A DNA stretch of 64,000 nt from Pseudodesulfovibrio alkaliphilus (GCF_009729555.1 NZ_WODC01000007.1:62001-126000), one strand, 5' to 3'. Shown: positions 31,503-40,472, counted from the stretch's first letter. A program made the numbers and translations. Notes: a model not told the origin generated them from the sequence alone.

Positions 31503-32384
31503 TTGATAAATATGACACGATGGCTCATTGCTGCGGCCTGTCTGCTCGCCTTTATTTCCCCGGCCTTCGGGGCCGATTGGGGCGAGGTGCGCGAGGCTGC
31601 AAGCAATCTCAACGTGCGCGAGGCCCGCTCTCCGCGGAGCGAGCATGTGCTCACCCTGACCAAGGGGCAGCGCGTCAGGGTCGATTTTCCCAAGGACGGC
31701 TGGTATGCGGTCTTTGACCTCACCGAGGCCGAGCGCGACGAAAGCCGCGCCCTGGGCTATGCCAATGCTAGGTTTTTGAGCCCTGTGGAGGGCAAAGCCT
31801 TGGAGGTGATCGCGTCCCCGTCGGCCGGTGCGCCTCTGCCCGGCGCTACGGACACCGCCCAGACAACAGACTCCGGCCCGGCCCGGGGCGAGGGCTCGGT
31901 CAAGGCCCCGGCCGCCCCGACCCCGCCTGCCCCCATCCAGGTGGGCGTCGATCCCAGCCGGGTTCCTGTCAAGATCACCTCGGATCGCATGACCTATGAC
32001 GAAAACAGCAGGACTGTCACCTTTATCGGCAATGTGGTGGCCGTGCACGGAGAGCTGACCCTTTGGGCCAACCGGCTTTCGGCCTTTCTTTCCTCAAGTA
32101 CCGGCAAACAGTTTTCCGTGGACGGCATTGAGCGCATCGTGGCCGAAGGGACCGTGCGGGCCAAAAAAGGCAGCACCGAGGGCACCTGCGGCAAGCTGAC
32201 ATATTTCGTGGAGGATCAACTGCTTCGCATGGAGGATGATCCCATGCTCCAGGACGGCCCCAACAGCCTGACCGGCGAGGTGATCAACTTCCATGTCCGC
32301 GAGAATCGCAGCGAAGTGGTGGGCGGCAAGGGCAAGCGCGTTAAGGCCATCTTCCTGACCCCCGAAAAGATCAAGGTGCAGTAG
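31503..32384 (+). CDS. lptA: LptA-like LPS transport protein with an N-terminal SH3 domain
   Basis: The protein of about 293 residues has a signal peptide (TRWLIAAACLLAFISPAFGA), then a bacterial SH3-like domain (about 25-85, with SNLNVREARS and KDGWYAVFD), a proline- and alanine-rich linker (about 100-150), and a C-terminal OstA/LptA domain (about 155-290, ITSDRMTYDENSRTVTF). LptA bridges inner and outer membrane to carry LPS; the SH3 domain is not in the E. coli protein and may bind peptidoglycan. The TTG at 31503 has GGGAG 7 bases upstream; the ATG at 31512 is the alternative. It is followed directly by lptB. Confidence 0.86.
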   Translation: MINMTRWLIAAACLLAFISPAFGADWGEVREAASNLNVREARSPRSEHVLTLTKGQRVRVDFPKDGWYAVFDLTEAERDESRALGYANARFLSPVEGKALEVIASPSAGAPLPGATDTAQTTDSGPARGEGSVKAPAAPTPPAPIQVGVDPSRVPVKITSDRMTYDENSRTVTFIGNVVAVHGELTLWANRLSAFLSSSTGKQFSVDGIERIVAEGTVRAKKGSTEGTCGKLTYFVEDQLLRMEDDPMLQDGPNSLTGEVINFHVRENRSEVVGGKGKRVKAIFLTPEKIKVQ

Positions 32385-33110
32385 ATGCCGGACGGACTTG
32401 TCGCAGCCAACCTCTCCAAACGCTATGGCCAAAAGGAGGTGGTGCACGGTATCAACCTTGAGGTGCACCGTCGCGAGGTGGTCGGCCTGCTCGGTCCCAA
32501 TGGGGCAGGCAAGACCACCACGTTCTACATGCTGGTGGGCATCGTGAAGCCCAATACAGGCCATGTTTCCCTTGATGGCGAACCACTGACCGACAGGCCC
32601 CTGCACGAGCGGGCCCGCATGGGCGTGAGCTATCTGCCCCAGGAGAGTTCCATTTTCAAGAAACTCTCGGTACGCGAGAATCTCCAGATAATCCTCGAGC
32701 AAACGGATCTGCCCCCCGCCGCCCAACACAAGAGGGCCAACGAGTTGCTGGAAATGTTCACCATTACCAAGCTGGCGGACCAGGCGGCCATGTTCCTCTC
32801 GGGCGGTGAGCGCCGCAGGCTCGAAATAGCCCGAGCCCTGATCATGGATCCCAAGTTCATCCTGCTCGACGAGCCCTTCGCTGGCATCGACCCCATTGCG
32901 GTTATCGACATTCAGGAGATCATCTCCGTGCTGAAGAGCATGGACATCGGCATCCTCATATCAGATCATAATGTTCGGGAAACACTTAACATATGTGACA
33001 GAGCCTATCTCGTCTACGAGGGCACGGTCATCCTTGAGGGCAGCCCCGAAGAGATCGTGCAAGACAGTCGCGCCCGTCAGATATATCTGGGTGAGGACTT
33101 CCGCCTCTAA
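32385..33110 (+). CDS. lptB: LPS export ABC ATPase LptB
   Basis: The 241-residue ATPase powers LPS extraction by LptBFG. Walker A is GLLGPNGAGKTTTFY, the signature is FLSGGERRRLEIARAL, Walker B is FILLDEPFAGIDP, and the switch histidine is in LISDHNVRETL. The YLPQESSIFKKLSV segment is typical of LptB. Its ATG directly follows the lptA stop. lptF and lptG are not in the window. A 244-base gap separates it from rpoN. Confidence 0.95.
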   Translation: MPDGLVAANLSKRYGQKEVVHGINLEVHRREVVGLLGPNGAGKTTTFYMLVGIVKPNTGHVSLDGEPLTDRPLHERARMGVSYLPQESSIFKKLSVRENLQIILEQTDLPPAAQHKRANELLEMFTITKLADQAAMFLSGGERRRLEIARALIMDPKFILLDEPFAGIDPIAVIDIQEIISVLKSMDIGILISDHNVRETLNICDRAYLVYEGTVILEGSPEEIVQDSRARQIYLGEDFRL

Positions 33111-33354
33111 ACGTCTTTTTTCCCCTTGCATCCGTTCTTGGCGATTTACAGCGGGGTGAATCGTTGGTACACTTTTTTCATGCCGATAATCCTATCTGAA
33201 TAATGCAAGCTTGTCAGATGGTTATCAGGCAGATATTGCTTCCTGCTTTGATGTGTGGCAGGGTTGAAAGCAGGAGTTGAATGGATCGGTGAAAAAAACT
33301 GTCGCGAACCCCCGGCGCGGAGCCATGTGGAGCCCGCGCCGAGAGGTCTAGAAT

Positions 33355-34761
33355 ATGGGATTGGAACTCAGGCAGCAACTCAAGCTTTCCCAGCAGCTGG
33401 TCATGACACCGCAGCTGCAGCAGGCCATCAAGCTCCTGCAGCTCTCCCGCCTGGAACTGCTCGAAACCGTTCAGCAGGAGCTCATGGAGAATCCCTTTCT
33501 CGATGAAGCCGAGGTGGAAACCGAGATTCGCGAGCCCGAGAAACTGACCGAATCCCAGGCCGAGGAGGAGCTTGTCCGTACTGCGGATTGGGAAAACTAC
33601 CTCGGTGAGTTTTCGAGCACTTCCAAGCAATCCACGGCCCGCGATCTGGAGGTTCCCGAAGAAGGGCTGTCCTTCGAGGCCCGGCTGGCCTCAAAACCAT
33701 CGCTGGAAGGTCACATCGGCTGGCAGATGCGGCTTTCCGACTTCACCGAACGTGAGTTGTCCATCGGCGAGGTGATTGTCGGCAACCTTGACCACAATGG
33801 GTATCTCCAGGCGTCAGCAGAAGAGATGGCGGCCATGGCCGAGGTCGCGCCCGAGGAAGTGGAGTCCGTCGTCCTTCGGGTTCAGCGGCTCGACCCGGTG
33901 GGCATCGCTGCGAGAACCCCGCAGGAATGTCTGCTGGTCCAGATGGAAGTGCTCGGCTTCGACGACCCCATCCTGGTTTCCCTGGTCCGCGATCATCTGG
34001 AAGACCTTGAAAAGAACCGTTTCAAGCCTCTGGCCCGCAAGTTCAAGATTTCCATGGACGATCTCAAGTCGTACATTGAGCTTTTGCAAACCCTCGACCC
34101 GATGCCCGGGTCGCATTTCTCCAGCACCGAGCCGCATTATGTCAGCCCCGATGTCTTCGTTTACAAATACGGGGACGACTTCGTCATCATTCTCAACGAG
34201 GACGGACTGCCCAGGCTGCAGATGAACTCCTATTACATGGAAACCATGCAGGGTGCCAGAAACAAGGAGAAGGACTACTTTCAGGAGAAAATGCGCTCGG
34301 CCGCCTGGCTGATGAAAAGCCTGTACCAGCGGCAGAGAACATTGTACAAGGTAGTGGAGAGCATTGTCCGCTTTCAGCGTGAATTCTTTGAGGAAGGTGT
34401 GACAAAACTCAAACCTCTGATCCTCAAGGAGGTGGCAGAAGATATCGAGATGCACGAGTCCACTGTCAGCCGCATCACCACCAGCAAGTATGTGTCCACC
34501 CCACACGGCATCTTCGAGTTGAAGTTCTTCTTCAACAGTGCGCTGGACCTCAACGACGGCTCCCAGGTGGGCTCGGAAAGTGTCAAGGCGCTCATCAAGC
34601 AGATGATCGCCGCGGAGGACCAGAAAAAGCCCCTGAGCGATGAGCGTATCGGCGAGATTCTCCAGGAAAAACTGGAGGTGAACATCGCCAGGCGCACGGT
34701 TGCAAAATACCGTTCCGCCATGGGCATTGCCTCGTCCTCCAAGAGAAAGCAGTATTTCTAA
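33355..34761 (+). CDS. rpoN: RNA polymerase sigma-54 factor
   Basis: This 468-residue sigma factor has region I rich in glutamine and leucine (LRQQLKLSQQLVMTPQLQQ), a core-binding domain, a helix-turn-helix region and the C-terminal RpoN box (ARRTVAKYR) that reads the -24 element. It serves promoters for nitrogen, flagella and other activator-dependent genes. The ATG follows GAGAGGT. Its place between lptB and hpf-ptsN-rapZ is the widespread proteobacterial arrangement. A weak sigma-54-like site lies upstream at 33165-33180. Confidence 0.96.
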   Translation: MGLELRQQLKLSQQLVMTPQLQQAIKLLQLSRLELLETVQQELMENPFLDEAEVETEIREPEKLTESQAEEELVRTADWENYLGEFSSTSKQSTARDLEVPEEGLSFEARLASKPSLEGHIGWQMRLSDFTERELSIGEVIVGNLDHNGYLQASAEEMAAMAEVAPEEVESVVLRVQRLDPVGIAARTPQECLLVQMEVLGFDDPILVSLVRDHLEDLEKNRFKPLARKFKISMDDLKSYIELLQTLDPMPGSHFSSTEPHYVSPDVFVYKYGDDFVIILNEDGLPRLQMNSYYMETMQGARNKEKDYFQEKMRSAAWLMKSLYQRQRTLYKVVESIVRFQREFFEEGVTKLKPLILKEVAEDIEMHESTVSRITTSKYVSTPHGIFELKFFFNSALDLNDGSQVGSESVKALIKQMIAAEDQKKPLSDERIGEILQEKLEVNIARRTVAKYRSAMGIASSSKRKQYF

Positions 34762-34796
34762 GGCAGGCTTTCCACACATTCAACCAGGAGGAATGT

Positions 34797-35336
34797 ATGA
34801 ACATAAGCTTCACTTTCAAGAACTTTGAGCCGTCTGATCATCTCAAGGGATATGCGCAGAAGCGCTTTGAAAAGGTGGGCAAGTATGTTTCCGACGCGGA
34901 GGCCGACCTCCAGGTCAACCTGCTGGTGGACAAGTTTCGTCACAAGGCTGATATAATCCTCAATGCCGACGGTATCCACATCTCGGCCTATGAAGATTCC
35001 GAAGACATGTACTCGACCATCGACATGGTCCTCGACAAGCTGGAGGCACAGCTGCGACGCATGCGCGAGAAGATGAAGGATCGCAGCAGGCAGGCCCGTG
35101 GCAACAAGGTCCAGATGAACTTCATTTCCTATGAAGGCAAGGCGGGAAAACCCGGCCCGACCATTGTGGGAACCGACACATACGAACCCAAGCCCATGTC
35201 CGTTGACGAGGCAGCCCTGCAGTTGGACTCCCTCGACAACGAGTTCCTCGTCTTCCGCAATGCGGAGACCGAGGGCGTCAATGTCATCTACAAGCGCAAG
35301 AACGGCGACTTCGGTCTGATCGATCCTGGAAATTAA
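34797..35336 (+). CDS. hpf: Ribosome hibernation promoting factor, long form
   Basis: The 179-residue protein has the N-terminal S30AE domain (ISFTFKNFEPSDHLKGYAQK) that sits in the decoding site and a C-terminal dimerisation domain (VDEAALQLDSLDNEFLVFRN). Long HPF pairs two ribosomes into inactive 100S dimers in stationary phase. A strong AGGAGGA site precedes the ATG. The gene is 35 bases after rpoN and 2 bases before ptsN. Confidence 0.94.
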   Translation: MNISFTFKNFEPSDHLKGYAQKRFEKVGKYVSDAEADLQVNLLVDKFRHKADIILNADGIHISAYEDSEDMYSTIDMVLDKLEAQLRRMREKMKDRSRQARGNKVQMNFISYEGKAGKPGPTIVGTDTYEPKPMSVDEAALQLDSLDNEFLVFRNAETEGVNVIYKRKNGDFGLIDPGN

Positions 35337-35338
35337 GC

Positions 35339-35788
35339 ATGAAACTCGGTGATTACCTGGACAAGGATCTTGTCCTGTACGATCTCGTCTCCGGCTCCAA
35401 GCCGGAGGTACTCGCGGAACTCCTCACCCCGGTGGGGGAGAAATATCCTGAAATGGACACGGACCATGCGGTCCGTGTCCTTCTTGATCGCGAAAACCTG
35501 GGCACCACGGGCATAGGCGACGGCATTGCCATCCCCCACGGCAAGCTCGAAGACTTGGAACAGGTCATTGTAGTGGTTGGCAGGAGCGTTTCCGGCGTCG
35601 AGTTCACGGCGCTGGACCACAAACCATGCACCATCTTCTTTCTCGTACTCGCCCCGGAAAAAGTGGCCGGCATGCATTTGCGTATCCTCGCCCAGGTTTC
35701 ACGCGTCCTCAAGGACGAGGCTTTCCGTCGCGAATTCATTGGGGCCGAGGACTTCGAGGCGCTTTGGAAGCTCCTCGAAGAGGTTTAG
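35339..35788 (+). CDS. ptsN: PTS IIA-like nitrogen regulatory protein (EIIA-Ntr)
   Basis: The 149-residue IIA domain of the fructose class carries the phosphorylated histidine in IAIPHGKL (His67). EIIA-Ntr proteins regulate potassium transport, nitrogen control and sigma-54 functions rather than transport sugar. It sits in the rpoN-hpf-ptsN-rapZ series, as in many proteobacteria. The phosphate donor genes (ptsI/ptsH or ptsP/ptsO) are not in the window. Confidence 0.92.
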   Translation: MKLGDYLDKDLVLYDLVSGSKPEVLAELLTPVGEKYPEMDTDHAVRVLLDRENLGTTGIGDGIAIPHGKLEDLEQVIVVVGRSVSGVEFTALDHKPCTIFFLVLAPEKVAGMHLRILAQVSRVLKDEAFRREFIGAEDFEALWKLLEEV

Positions 35789-35806
35789 ACCGCCCGGAGT
35801 CATGCC

Positions 35807-36688
35807 GTGACACCTGCCAATACCTTTCCCGTGGTCGTGGTGACCGGCATCTCGGGCTCGGGCAAGAGCACCGCACTTAAGGTTTTCGAGGATCTCGGTT
35901 TTTTTTGCATCGACGGCTTGCCGTCAGGCATGTCGGCCAAGATAGCAGGCCTGATCCTCAAACAAGACACGAAGTATCGCGGTTTGGCCCTGGGCATGGA
36001 TATGCGCCAGCCGGAATTCCTGGAAGGATGGGACATCGCCTTTGAGGAGATGGCCGCCATGGGCATCTCGCCTCAGGTACTCTTTCTCGAAGCGAGGCTG
36101 GGCGAGCTGATGCGGCGCTACGCCACCACCCGCAGACCCCACCCCCTGGAGAGCCAGTCGCTGGGATTGGAACAGGCCCTGGAACAGGAGAAGACGCTGC
36201 TCGACCCCATTCGCGCCAGCGCTGATCTGGTGCTCGACACCTCGGACTACTCGGTCCACGATCTGCGCCGCGTGATCCAGACAAAGTGGTCGGCCATCGA
36301 GGAATTGGGCCGGGGGATGCGGGTACACATCATCACCTTCGGCTTCAAGTACGGAGTTCCGAGCGAAGCGGATTTCGTCTTTGACCTGCGTTTTCTGCCA
36401 AACCCCTATTTCGACGAAGCGCTTCGACCGCTTTCGGGTCTGGACAAGACCATCTCCGACTTTGTACTGGGCAGTCAGGTGGGAGTGGAGTTTAATGACA
36501 GATTTCTGGAATTTCTGACATATATCCTGCCGCTGTATGCTGACGAGGGGCGCTATCGCATCACCCTGGCCCTGGGTTGCACCGGAGGACGCCATCGCTC
36601 GGTGGCCGTGGCCGAATCGGTGCTGGCGACACTGAAGAAAAAAGGGTATGCAGTCACCATAGAACACAGACACATGGAACTGGGATAA
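35807..36688 (+). CDS. rapZ: RNase adapter / nucleotide-binding protein RapZ
   Basis: This 293-residue protein has an N-terminal P-loop (VTGISGSGKSTALK) and a C-terminal domain with SFGFKYG-like IITFGFKYGVPSEADFVFD and GCTGGRHRSVAVAE. In E. coli RapZ senses glucosamine-6-phosphate and directs RNase E to GlmZ; in other groups its role is less clear. It starts with GTG after CCGGAG. The next gene, PTS IIA, begins 2 bases after its stop. Confidence 0.93.
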   Translation: MTPANTFPVVVVTGISGSGKSTALKVFEDLGFFCIDGLPSGMSAKIAGLILKQDTKYRGLALGMDMRQPEFLEGWDIAFEEMAAMGISPQVLFLEARLGELMRRYATTRRPHPLESQSLGLEQALEQEKTLLDPIRASADLVLDTSDYSVHDLRRVIQTKWSAIEELGRGMRVHIITFGFKYGVPSEADFVFDLRFLPNPYFDEALRPLSGLDKTISDFVLGSQVGVEFNDRFLEFLTYILPLYADEGRYRITLALGCTGGRHRSVAVAESVLATLKKKGYAVTIEHRHMELG

Positions 36689-36690
36689 TC

Positions 36691-37140
36691 ATGGCCGCGA
36701 AGAACGAAGACACTTCCATGGTGGGCGTGGTGCTGGTCACACACGGCTCCTTTGGTGAAACTCTGCTTGAGGCGGCCGAGATGGTGCTGGGGCCCCAACA
36801 GCACTGTCTGGCCGTCGGCGTGGATGTGGACCGGGGCGTGGACGAATCCATGGAGGCCATCCGCAAGGCCATCAAATCCGTGGAAAAGGGCAGGGGGGTC
36901 GTGGCCCTGACCGATCTTTTCGGCGGTTCTCCCACCACCATGAGCCTGTCGCTCATGAAGTCGGAACGGCTTGAGGTCATTACCGGCGTCAATCTGCCCA
37001 TGCTGGTGGCCACACTGCAGTCCCGGCTCATGGACCTTGACGCCCTGGCCGATAAGGCCATGGATGCCGGAATGCAGGGCATCAAGGTTGCCGGTGCCAT
37101 GCTCCGCAAGCGGGCCGCAGCCAAGGGCAAGGCGTCATGA
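36691..37140 (+). CDS. PTS mannose-family IIA component
   Basis: The 149-residue protein has the ManX IIA domain with the phosphorylated histidine in VLVTHGSFGETLL (His18) and the DLFGGSPTTMSL segment. It accepts phosphate from HPr and passes it to IIB. The ATG at 36691 is chosen; the frame is open upstream inside rapZ. It overlaps IIB by four bases (ATGA). Confidence 0.92.
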   Translation: MAAKNEDTSMVGVVLVTHGSFGETLLEAAEMVLGPQQHCLAVGVDVDRGVDESMEAIRKAIKSVEKGRGVVALTDLFGGSPTTMSLSLMKSERLEVITGVNLPMLVATLQSRLMDLDALADKAMDAGMQGIKVAGAMLRKRAAAKGKAS

Positions 37141-37601
37141 ATCTGGTTCGCATCGACAACCGCCTTATCCATGGACAGATTATCGAGACATGGCTGCCCT
37201 ACACGGGCGCGAGCATGGTTGTGGTGGCCAACGACCAGCTGGCCGACGACATCCTTCAGCAGGAGATCATGTCTCTGGCCATCCCCCAGACCATCGCCAG
37301 CACCTTCGTCGAGGTGGAGGCGGTGATGGAAGCCATGGCAAGCCTTGGTTCAGACCGCGACCGGATCGATATTCTGGTTCTCTTTTCAAACTGCGCCGAC
37401 GCCAGACGCGCCTATGATTGCGGTTTCTCCTTTGACGTGTTGAACATCGGCAACGTCCACTACAGTCCCGGCAAACGGCAGGTATCGCCAAGCGTGGCCC
37501 TGTCCGCCGATGACGAGGGATGCCTCAGGCACCTCTCGCGCAAGGGAGTAACACTTGATTTCCGCTGTGTGCCCAACGACCCTGTTCAGGTGAGGTTCTA
37601 G
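37137..37601 (+). CDS. PTS mannose/sorbose-family IIB component
   Basis: The 154-residue protein begins LVRIDNRLIHGQIIETWLP, the IIB signature with the phosphorylated histidine at position 12, and continues with VVVANDQLADD. It would transfer phosphate from IIA to sugar bound by IIC/IID. Its start overlaps the IIA stop, and IIC begins right after its own stop, so translation is coupled. Confidence 0.92.
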   Translation: MNLVRIDNRLIHGQIIETWLPYTGASMVVVANDQLADDILQQEIMSLAIPQTIASTFVEVEAVMEAMASLGSDRDRIDILVLFSNCADARRAYDCGFSFDVLNIGNVHYSPGKRQVSPSVALSADDEGCLRHLSRKGVTLDFRCVPNDPVQVRF

Positions 37602-37603
37602 CC

Positions 37604-38301
37604 ATGGCACTGTCCAACCCCTTTCTCTGGTTCGCTGCGGTCGCTTTTTTTTTGCCCTGTTTTCCCTGTTTCGAGTCTCCCTGACCATCGGGTTGCTCGA
37701 ACGACCTCTGGTCATCGGCCTGTTTTGGGGATTGGCCACGGGCGATGTGGAGACAAGTCTGTGCATCTCGATTTTTTTCGAGTTGTTTTGGCTTGATCTC
37801 ATTCCAGTAGGCACCTACATACCGCCGCATCTTACTGTGGCCACCTTTGCGGCCCTGTCGCTGACGACTTTTTTCGGTCTCGATCAACCCGGGCGCATCC
37901 TTTTCATACTCTTTGCCTCCATGCCCCTGGCTTGGTTGGGCACCCGTCTCGAGGCACTCCTGCGGGAACGGGATCAGGTCAACTACAACAAGCTGCTCGC
38001 CTGGGTACGCAACCCTGAGTCGCCGCGTCTTCCCTCCCTCATCGTCATGCGCTCCGTAGGTCGGACCTTTGTGTATTCCGGCCTCGCTTTCTACGCGGCC
38101 ATGCTTGTACTCACATACTTTTTTGAATTCTTCTTTTCCCTCAATCCAGCACTCTTCACCGAGCTGGGCGTGACCTGGTCCTACCTTTGGGTGGCTGCCA
38201 CTCTTGGCGGCGTCATGGCGCTCAGGGTCAGACGGGCCTATATCCTGCTTGTTGCCGGAATCATCCTTTTCATGTTTTTCACCCTGTGGGCTCGCTTTTA
38301 G
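37604..38301 (+). CDS. PTS mannose/sorbose-family IIC component, split by a frameshift at a T9 tract
   Basis: The gene starts with ATG at 37604, just after the IIB stop. Read straight, it stops after 26 codons at 37682-37684. After nine T at 37645-37653 the correct protein continues in the other frame, with LLERPLVIGLFWGLATGD and IFFELFWLDLIPVGTYIPP, the classic EIIC segments, and ends at 38301 with more membrane helices. One extra T (or a -1 slip on the T-run) would join both parts into about 232 residues with the expected N-terminal helix. The downstream part alone could start at TTG 37693 (202 residues) but would lack that helix. It is a slippage-controlled gene, a mutated gene, or a sequence error. 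Confidence 0.8.
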
Positions 38302-38395
38302 CTTGGCAGCCGGAGTTGATTGTGATATTCCTCACATTCTATTTCGAGGGCGTACCATCCTGAGTTCAGGACACAACAGATTAGGAGGACTTGAT

Positions 38396-39316
38396 ATGGC
38401 AATTCTGGTTGTAGGACACAAGAACCCCGATACCGACACCGTCGCTTCCGCGATCGCTGTCGCCGACCTCTTCACCAAGCGCGGCATGGAGTCCAAGGCG
38501 ATCACCCAGGGCGCCATCGCTCCTGAGAGCGAGTTCGTGCTGAAAAAGTTCGGCTTTTCCGCTCCGGCCATCGTGACCGACGCCACCGATCAGAAGATCA
38601 TCCTCGTCGACCACACCGACATTTCCCAGACCATCGACAACCTGGACAAAGGTGAACTCGTCGCCGTTGTCGATCACCACAAGCTTGGCGATGTCACCAC
38701 TCCCAATCCGCTCGAGATGTGGGTCTGGCCCGTGGGCTGTACCGCGACTGTCATCAAGAGCATGTACGACTTTTACAATGTCGAGATTCCCGCCAACATC
38801 GCCGGTATCATGCTCTGCGCCATCTTGAGCGATACCGTCATGTTCAAGTCCGTGACCACCACCGACGCCGACAAGGTCGCTGTGGAGGCCCTGGCCAAGA
38901 TCGCTGGCGTCGGCGATGTCATGGCCCTTGGCATGGAGATGTTCAAAGTCAAGTCCGCTGTCGACGGCGCCTCGGCCGAATCCCTGGTCTTCCGTGATTA
39001 CAAGGATTTCGACATGTCCGGCAATAAGGTCGGCATCGGCCAGCTCGAAGTGGTCGATCTGTCCATGCTCGACGCTCACAAGGCTGCTCTCCAGGCCGAA
39101 ATCGAGAAGGTCAAGGCCGATGGTCGCCACTCCGTCTTCCTGCTGCTGACCGACATCATGAAGGAAGGCACCGAGATGCTCATCGCCTCCGACGATCCCG
39201 CAGTGGTTGAGAAATCCTTTGGCGTCAAGGCCGATGGCAAGTCCGTGTGGCTTGACGGGGTCATGAGCCGCAAGAAGCAGGTCGTGCCCTGCTTTGAAAA
39301 GGGTTTCAAGGGCTAA
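38396..39316 (+). CDS. ppaC: Manganese-dependent inorganic pyrophosphatase (family II, DHH)
   Basis: This 306-residue cytoplasmic enzyme splits pyrophosphate. Metal ligands are in GHKNPDTDTVASA (residues 7-19), LVDHTD and VVDHHKLGD, with the C-terminal DHHA2 domain ending SRKKQVVP. In sulfate reducers it draws sulfate activation (ATP sulfurylase) forward by removing pyrophosphate. The ATG at 38396 has a strong TAGGAGGA site; the open frame upstream is not used. It follows the PTS genes with a 94-base gap and is followed by a terminator. Confidence 0.96.
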   Translation: MAILVVGHKNPDTDTVASAIAVADLFTKRGMESKAITQGAIAPESEFVLKKFGFSAPAIVTDATDQKIILVDHTDISQTIDNLDKGELVAVVDHHKLGDVTTPNPLEMWVWPVGCTATVIKSMYDFYNVEIPANIAGIMLCAILSDTVMFKSVTTTDADKVAVEALAKIAGVGDVMALGMEMFKVKSAVDGASAESLVFRDYKDFDMSGNKVGIGQLEVVDLSMLDAHKAALQAEIEKVKADGRHSVFLLLTDIMKEGTEMLIASDDPAVVEKSFGVKADGKSVWLDGVMSRKKQVVPCFEKGFKG

Positions 39317-39351
39317 CACCCCCAAAGACGATTGATCCTAGCGCAAAGTCG

Positions 39352-39383
39352 GGCCCGCCAGCATCGTGCTGGCGGGCCTTTGC
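39352..39383 (+). terminator. Rho-independent terminator after ppaC
   Basis: A perfect 12-bp GC-rich stem (39352-39363 with 39367-39378) with a 3-base loop is followed by TTTGCTTT. It lies 35 bases after the ppaC stop. Confidence 0.85.
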
Positions 39384-39489
39384 TTTCTCGGTCGACCGGC
39401 TGTAGCTGGCGGATAATTGTGATATTATGCACAATCCTCCGCCTTCATGCTTGGTAATTCTTGCTGGCTGAACCATGCTAGGCATTATC

Positions 39490-39528
39490 AAAAAAACAAG
39501 GCGGAGCCGGCTGCATACCGACTCCGCC
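39490..39528 (-). terminator. Rho-independent terminator after dapA
   Basis: On the minus strand an 11-bp stem with one mismatch (39528-39518 with 39510-39500) is followed by TTG and a run of seven T. It starts 25 bases after the dapA stop. Confidence 0.88.
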
Positions 39529-39552
39529 CGAGAAGGCGATGAGCTGGACGGA

Positions 39553-40434
39553 TCACACCAGACCGGCTTCCTTGAGCACCCCTTCGAGCCTTGGCACGTT
39601 CTCCTCGCGCAAAGGGACGATCGGCAACCGGAATTCCGCCCTGGGGAAAATGCCCATGAGATTGAGGGAAGTCTTGACCGGAATGGGGTTGGTCTCCATG
39701 AACATGGCGCGGTTTACCGGGGCCATCTTCAGGCTCAGGTTGAGGGCGCCTTCATGGTCCTTTTCCATGAACAGGCGACACATGTCGCTCATGGCCTTGG
39801 GCATGATATTGGAAATCACGGAGATCACACCCTGACCGCCCACAGCAAGCAGGGGCAGCACGGTGAAATCGTCGCCAGAGAGCAGTTGGAAGCGCTTGCC
39901 GCAGTGTTCGATCACCTCGGCGGCCTGACACATGTTGCCTGTCGCTTCCTTGACCGCAATGGCCTGGGGCACTGCGTCCACGATGCGCTTAAGATCCTTG
40001 GGCAGGAGATTCAACCCGGTGCGCCCCGGCACGTTGTAGATGACCATGGGGATGTCCACCTCGGCGGCAATGGCCTTGAAGTGGGCGATAAGTCCCTCGG
40101 GAGTGGGTTTGTTGTAGTAGGGAGTGATTTGCAGTGTGGCGTCTGCACCGGCCTCCCTGGCGAGCCGGGTCAATTCGACGGCCTCACGGGTGCTGTTTGA
40201 ACCCGCCCCTGCGATAACCGGCACACGGCGTCGGACCTGATCCACGCAGATGCGTATGATGCGTCCCTGTTCCTCGTGGCTCAAGGTGGCGGCTTCGCCT
40301 GTAGTGCCGCAGGGCACCAAACCGTCAATACCCTGATCAATCTGCCATTCGATGAAGTCCCGATAGGTGGTTTCATCAACGGCCCCGTCCTTGAAGGGCG
40401 TAGAGAGAGCTGTGAACGCTCCTCTGAGTATCAT
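39553..40434 (-). CDS. dapA: 4-hydroxy-tetrahydrodipicolinate synthase
   Basis: This 293-residue aldolase condenses pyruvate with aspartate semialdehyde in lysine and peptidoglycan synthesis. Motifs are GTTGEAATLSHEEQ, the tyrosine in ITPYYNKP, YNVPGRTG, and the Schiff-base lysine in AIAVKEATGN (about 161). A strong AGGAGGAGA site precedes the ATG. It is downstream of the UshA-like gene by 38 bases and may be read from the same transcript. Confidence 0.96.
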   Translation of the reverse strand: MILRGAFTALSTPFKDGAVDETTYRDFIEWQIDQGIDGLVPCGTTGEAATLSHEEQGRIIRICVDQVRRRVPVIAGAGSNSTREAVELTRLAREAGADATLQITPYYNKPTPEGLIAHFKAIAAEVDIPMVIYNVPGRTGLNLLPKDLKRIVDAVPQAIAVKEATGNMCQAAEVIEHCGKRFQLLSGDDFTVLPLLAVGGQGVISVISNIMPKAMSDMCRLFMEKDHEGALNLSLKMAPVNRAMFMETNPIPVKTSLNLMGIFPRAEFRLPIVPLREENVPRLEGVLKEAGLV

Positions 40435-40472
40435 AAAACATCTCCTCCTGGTATCTTTCCCGGCTGGCGCGG

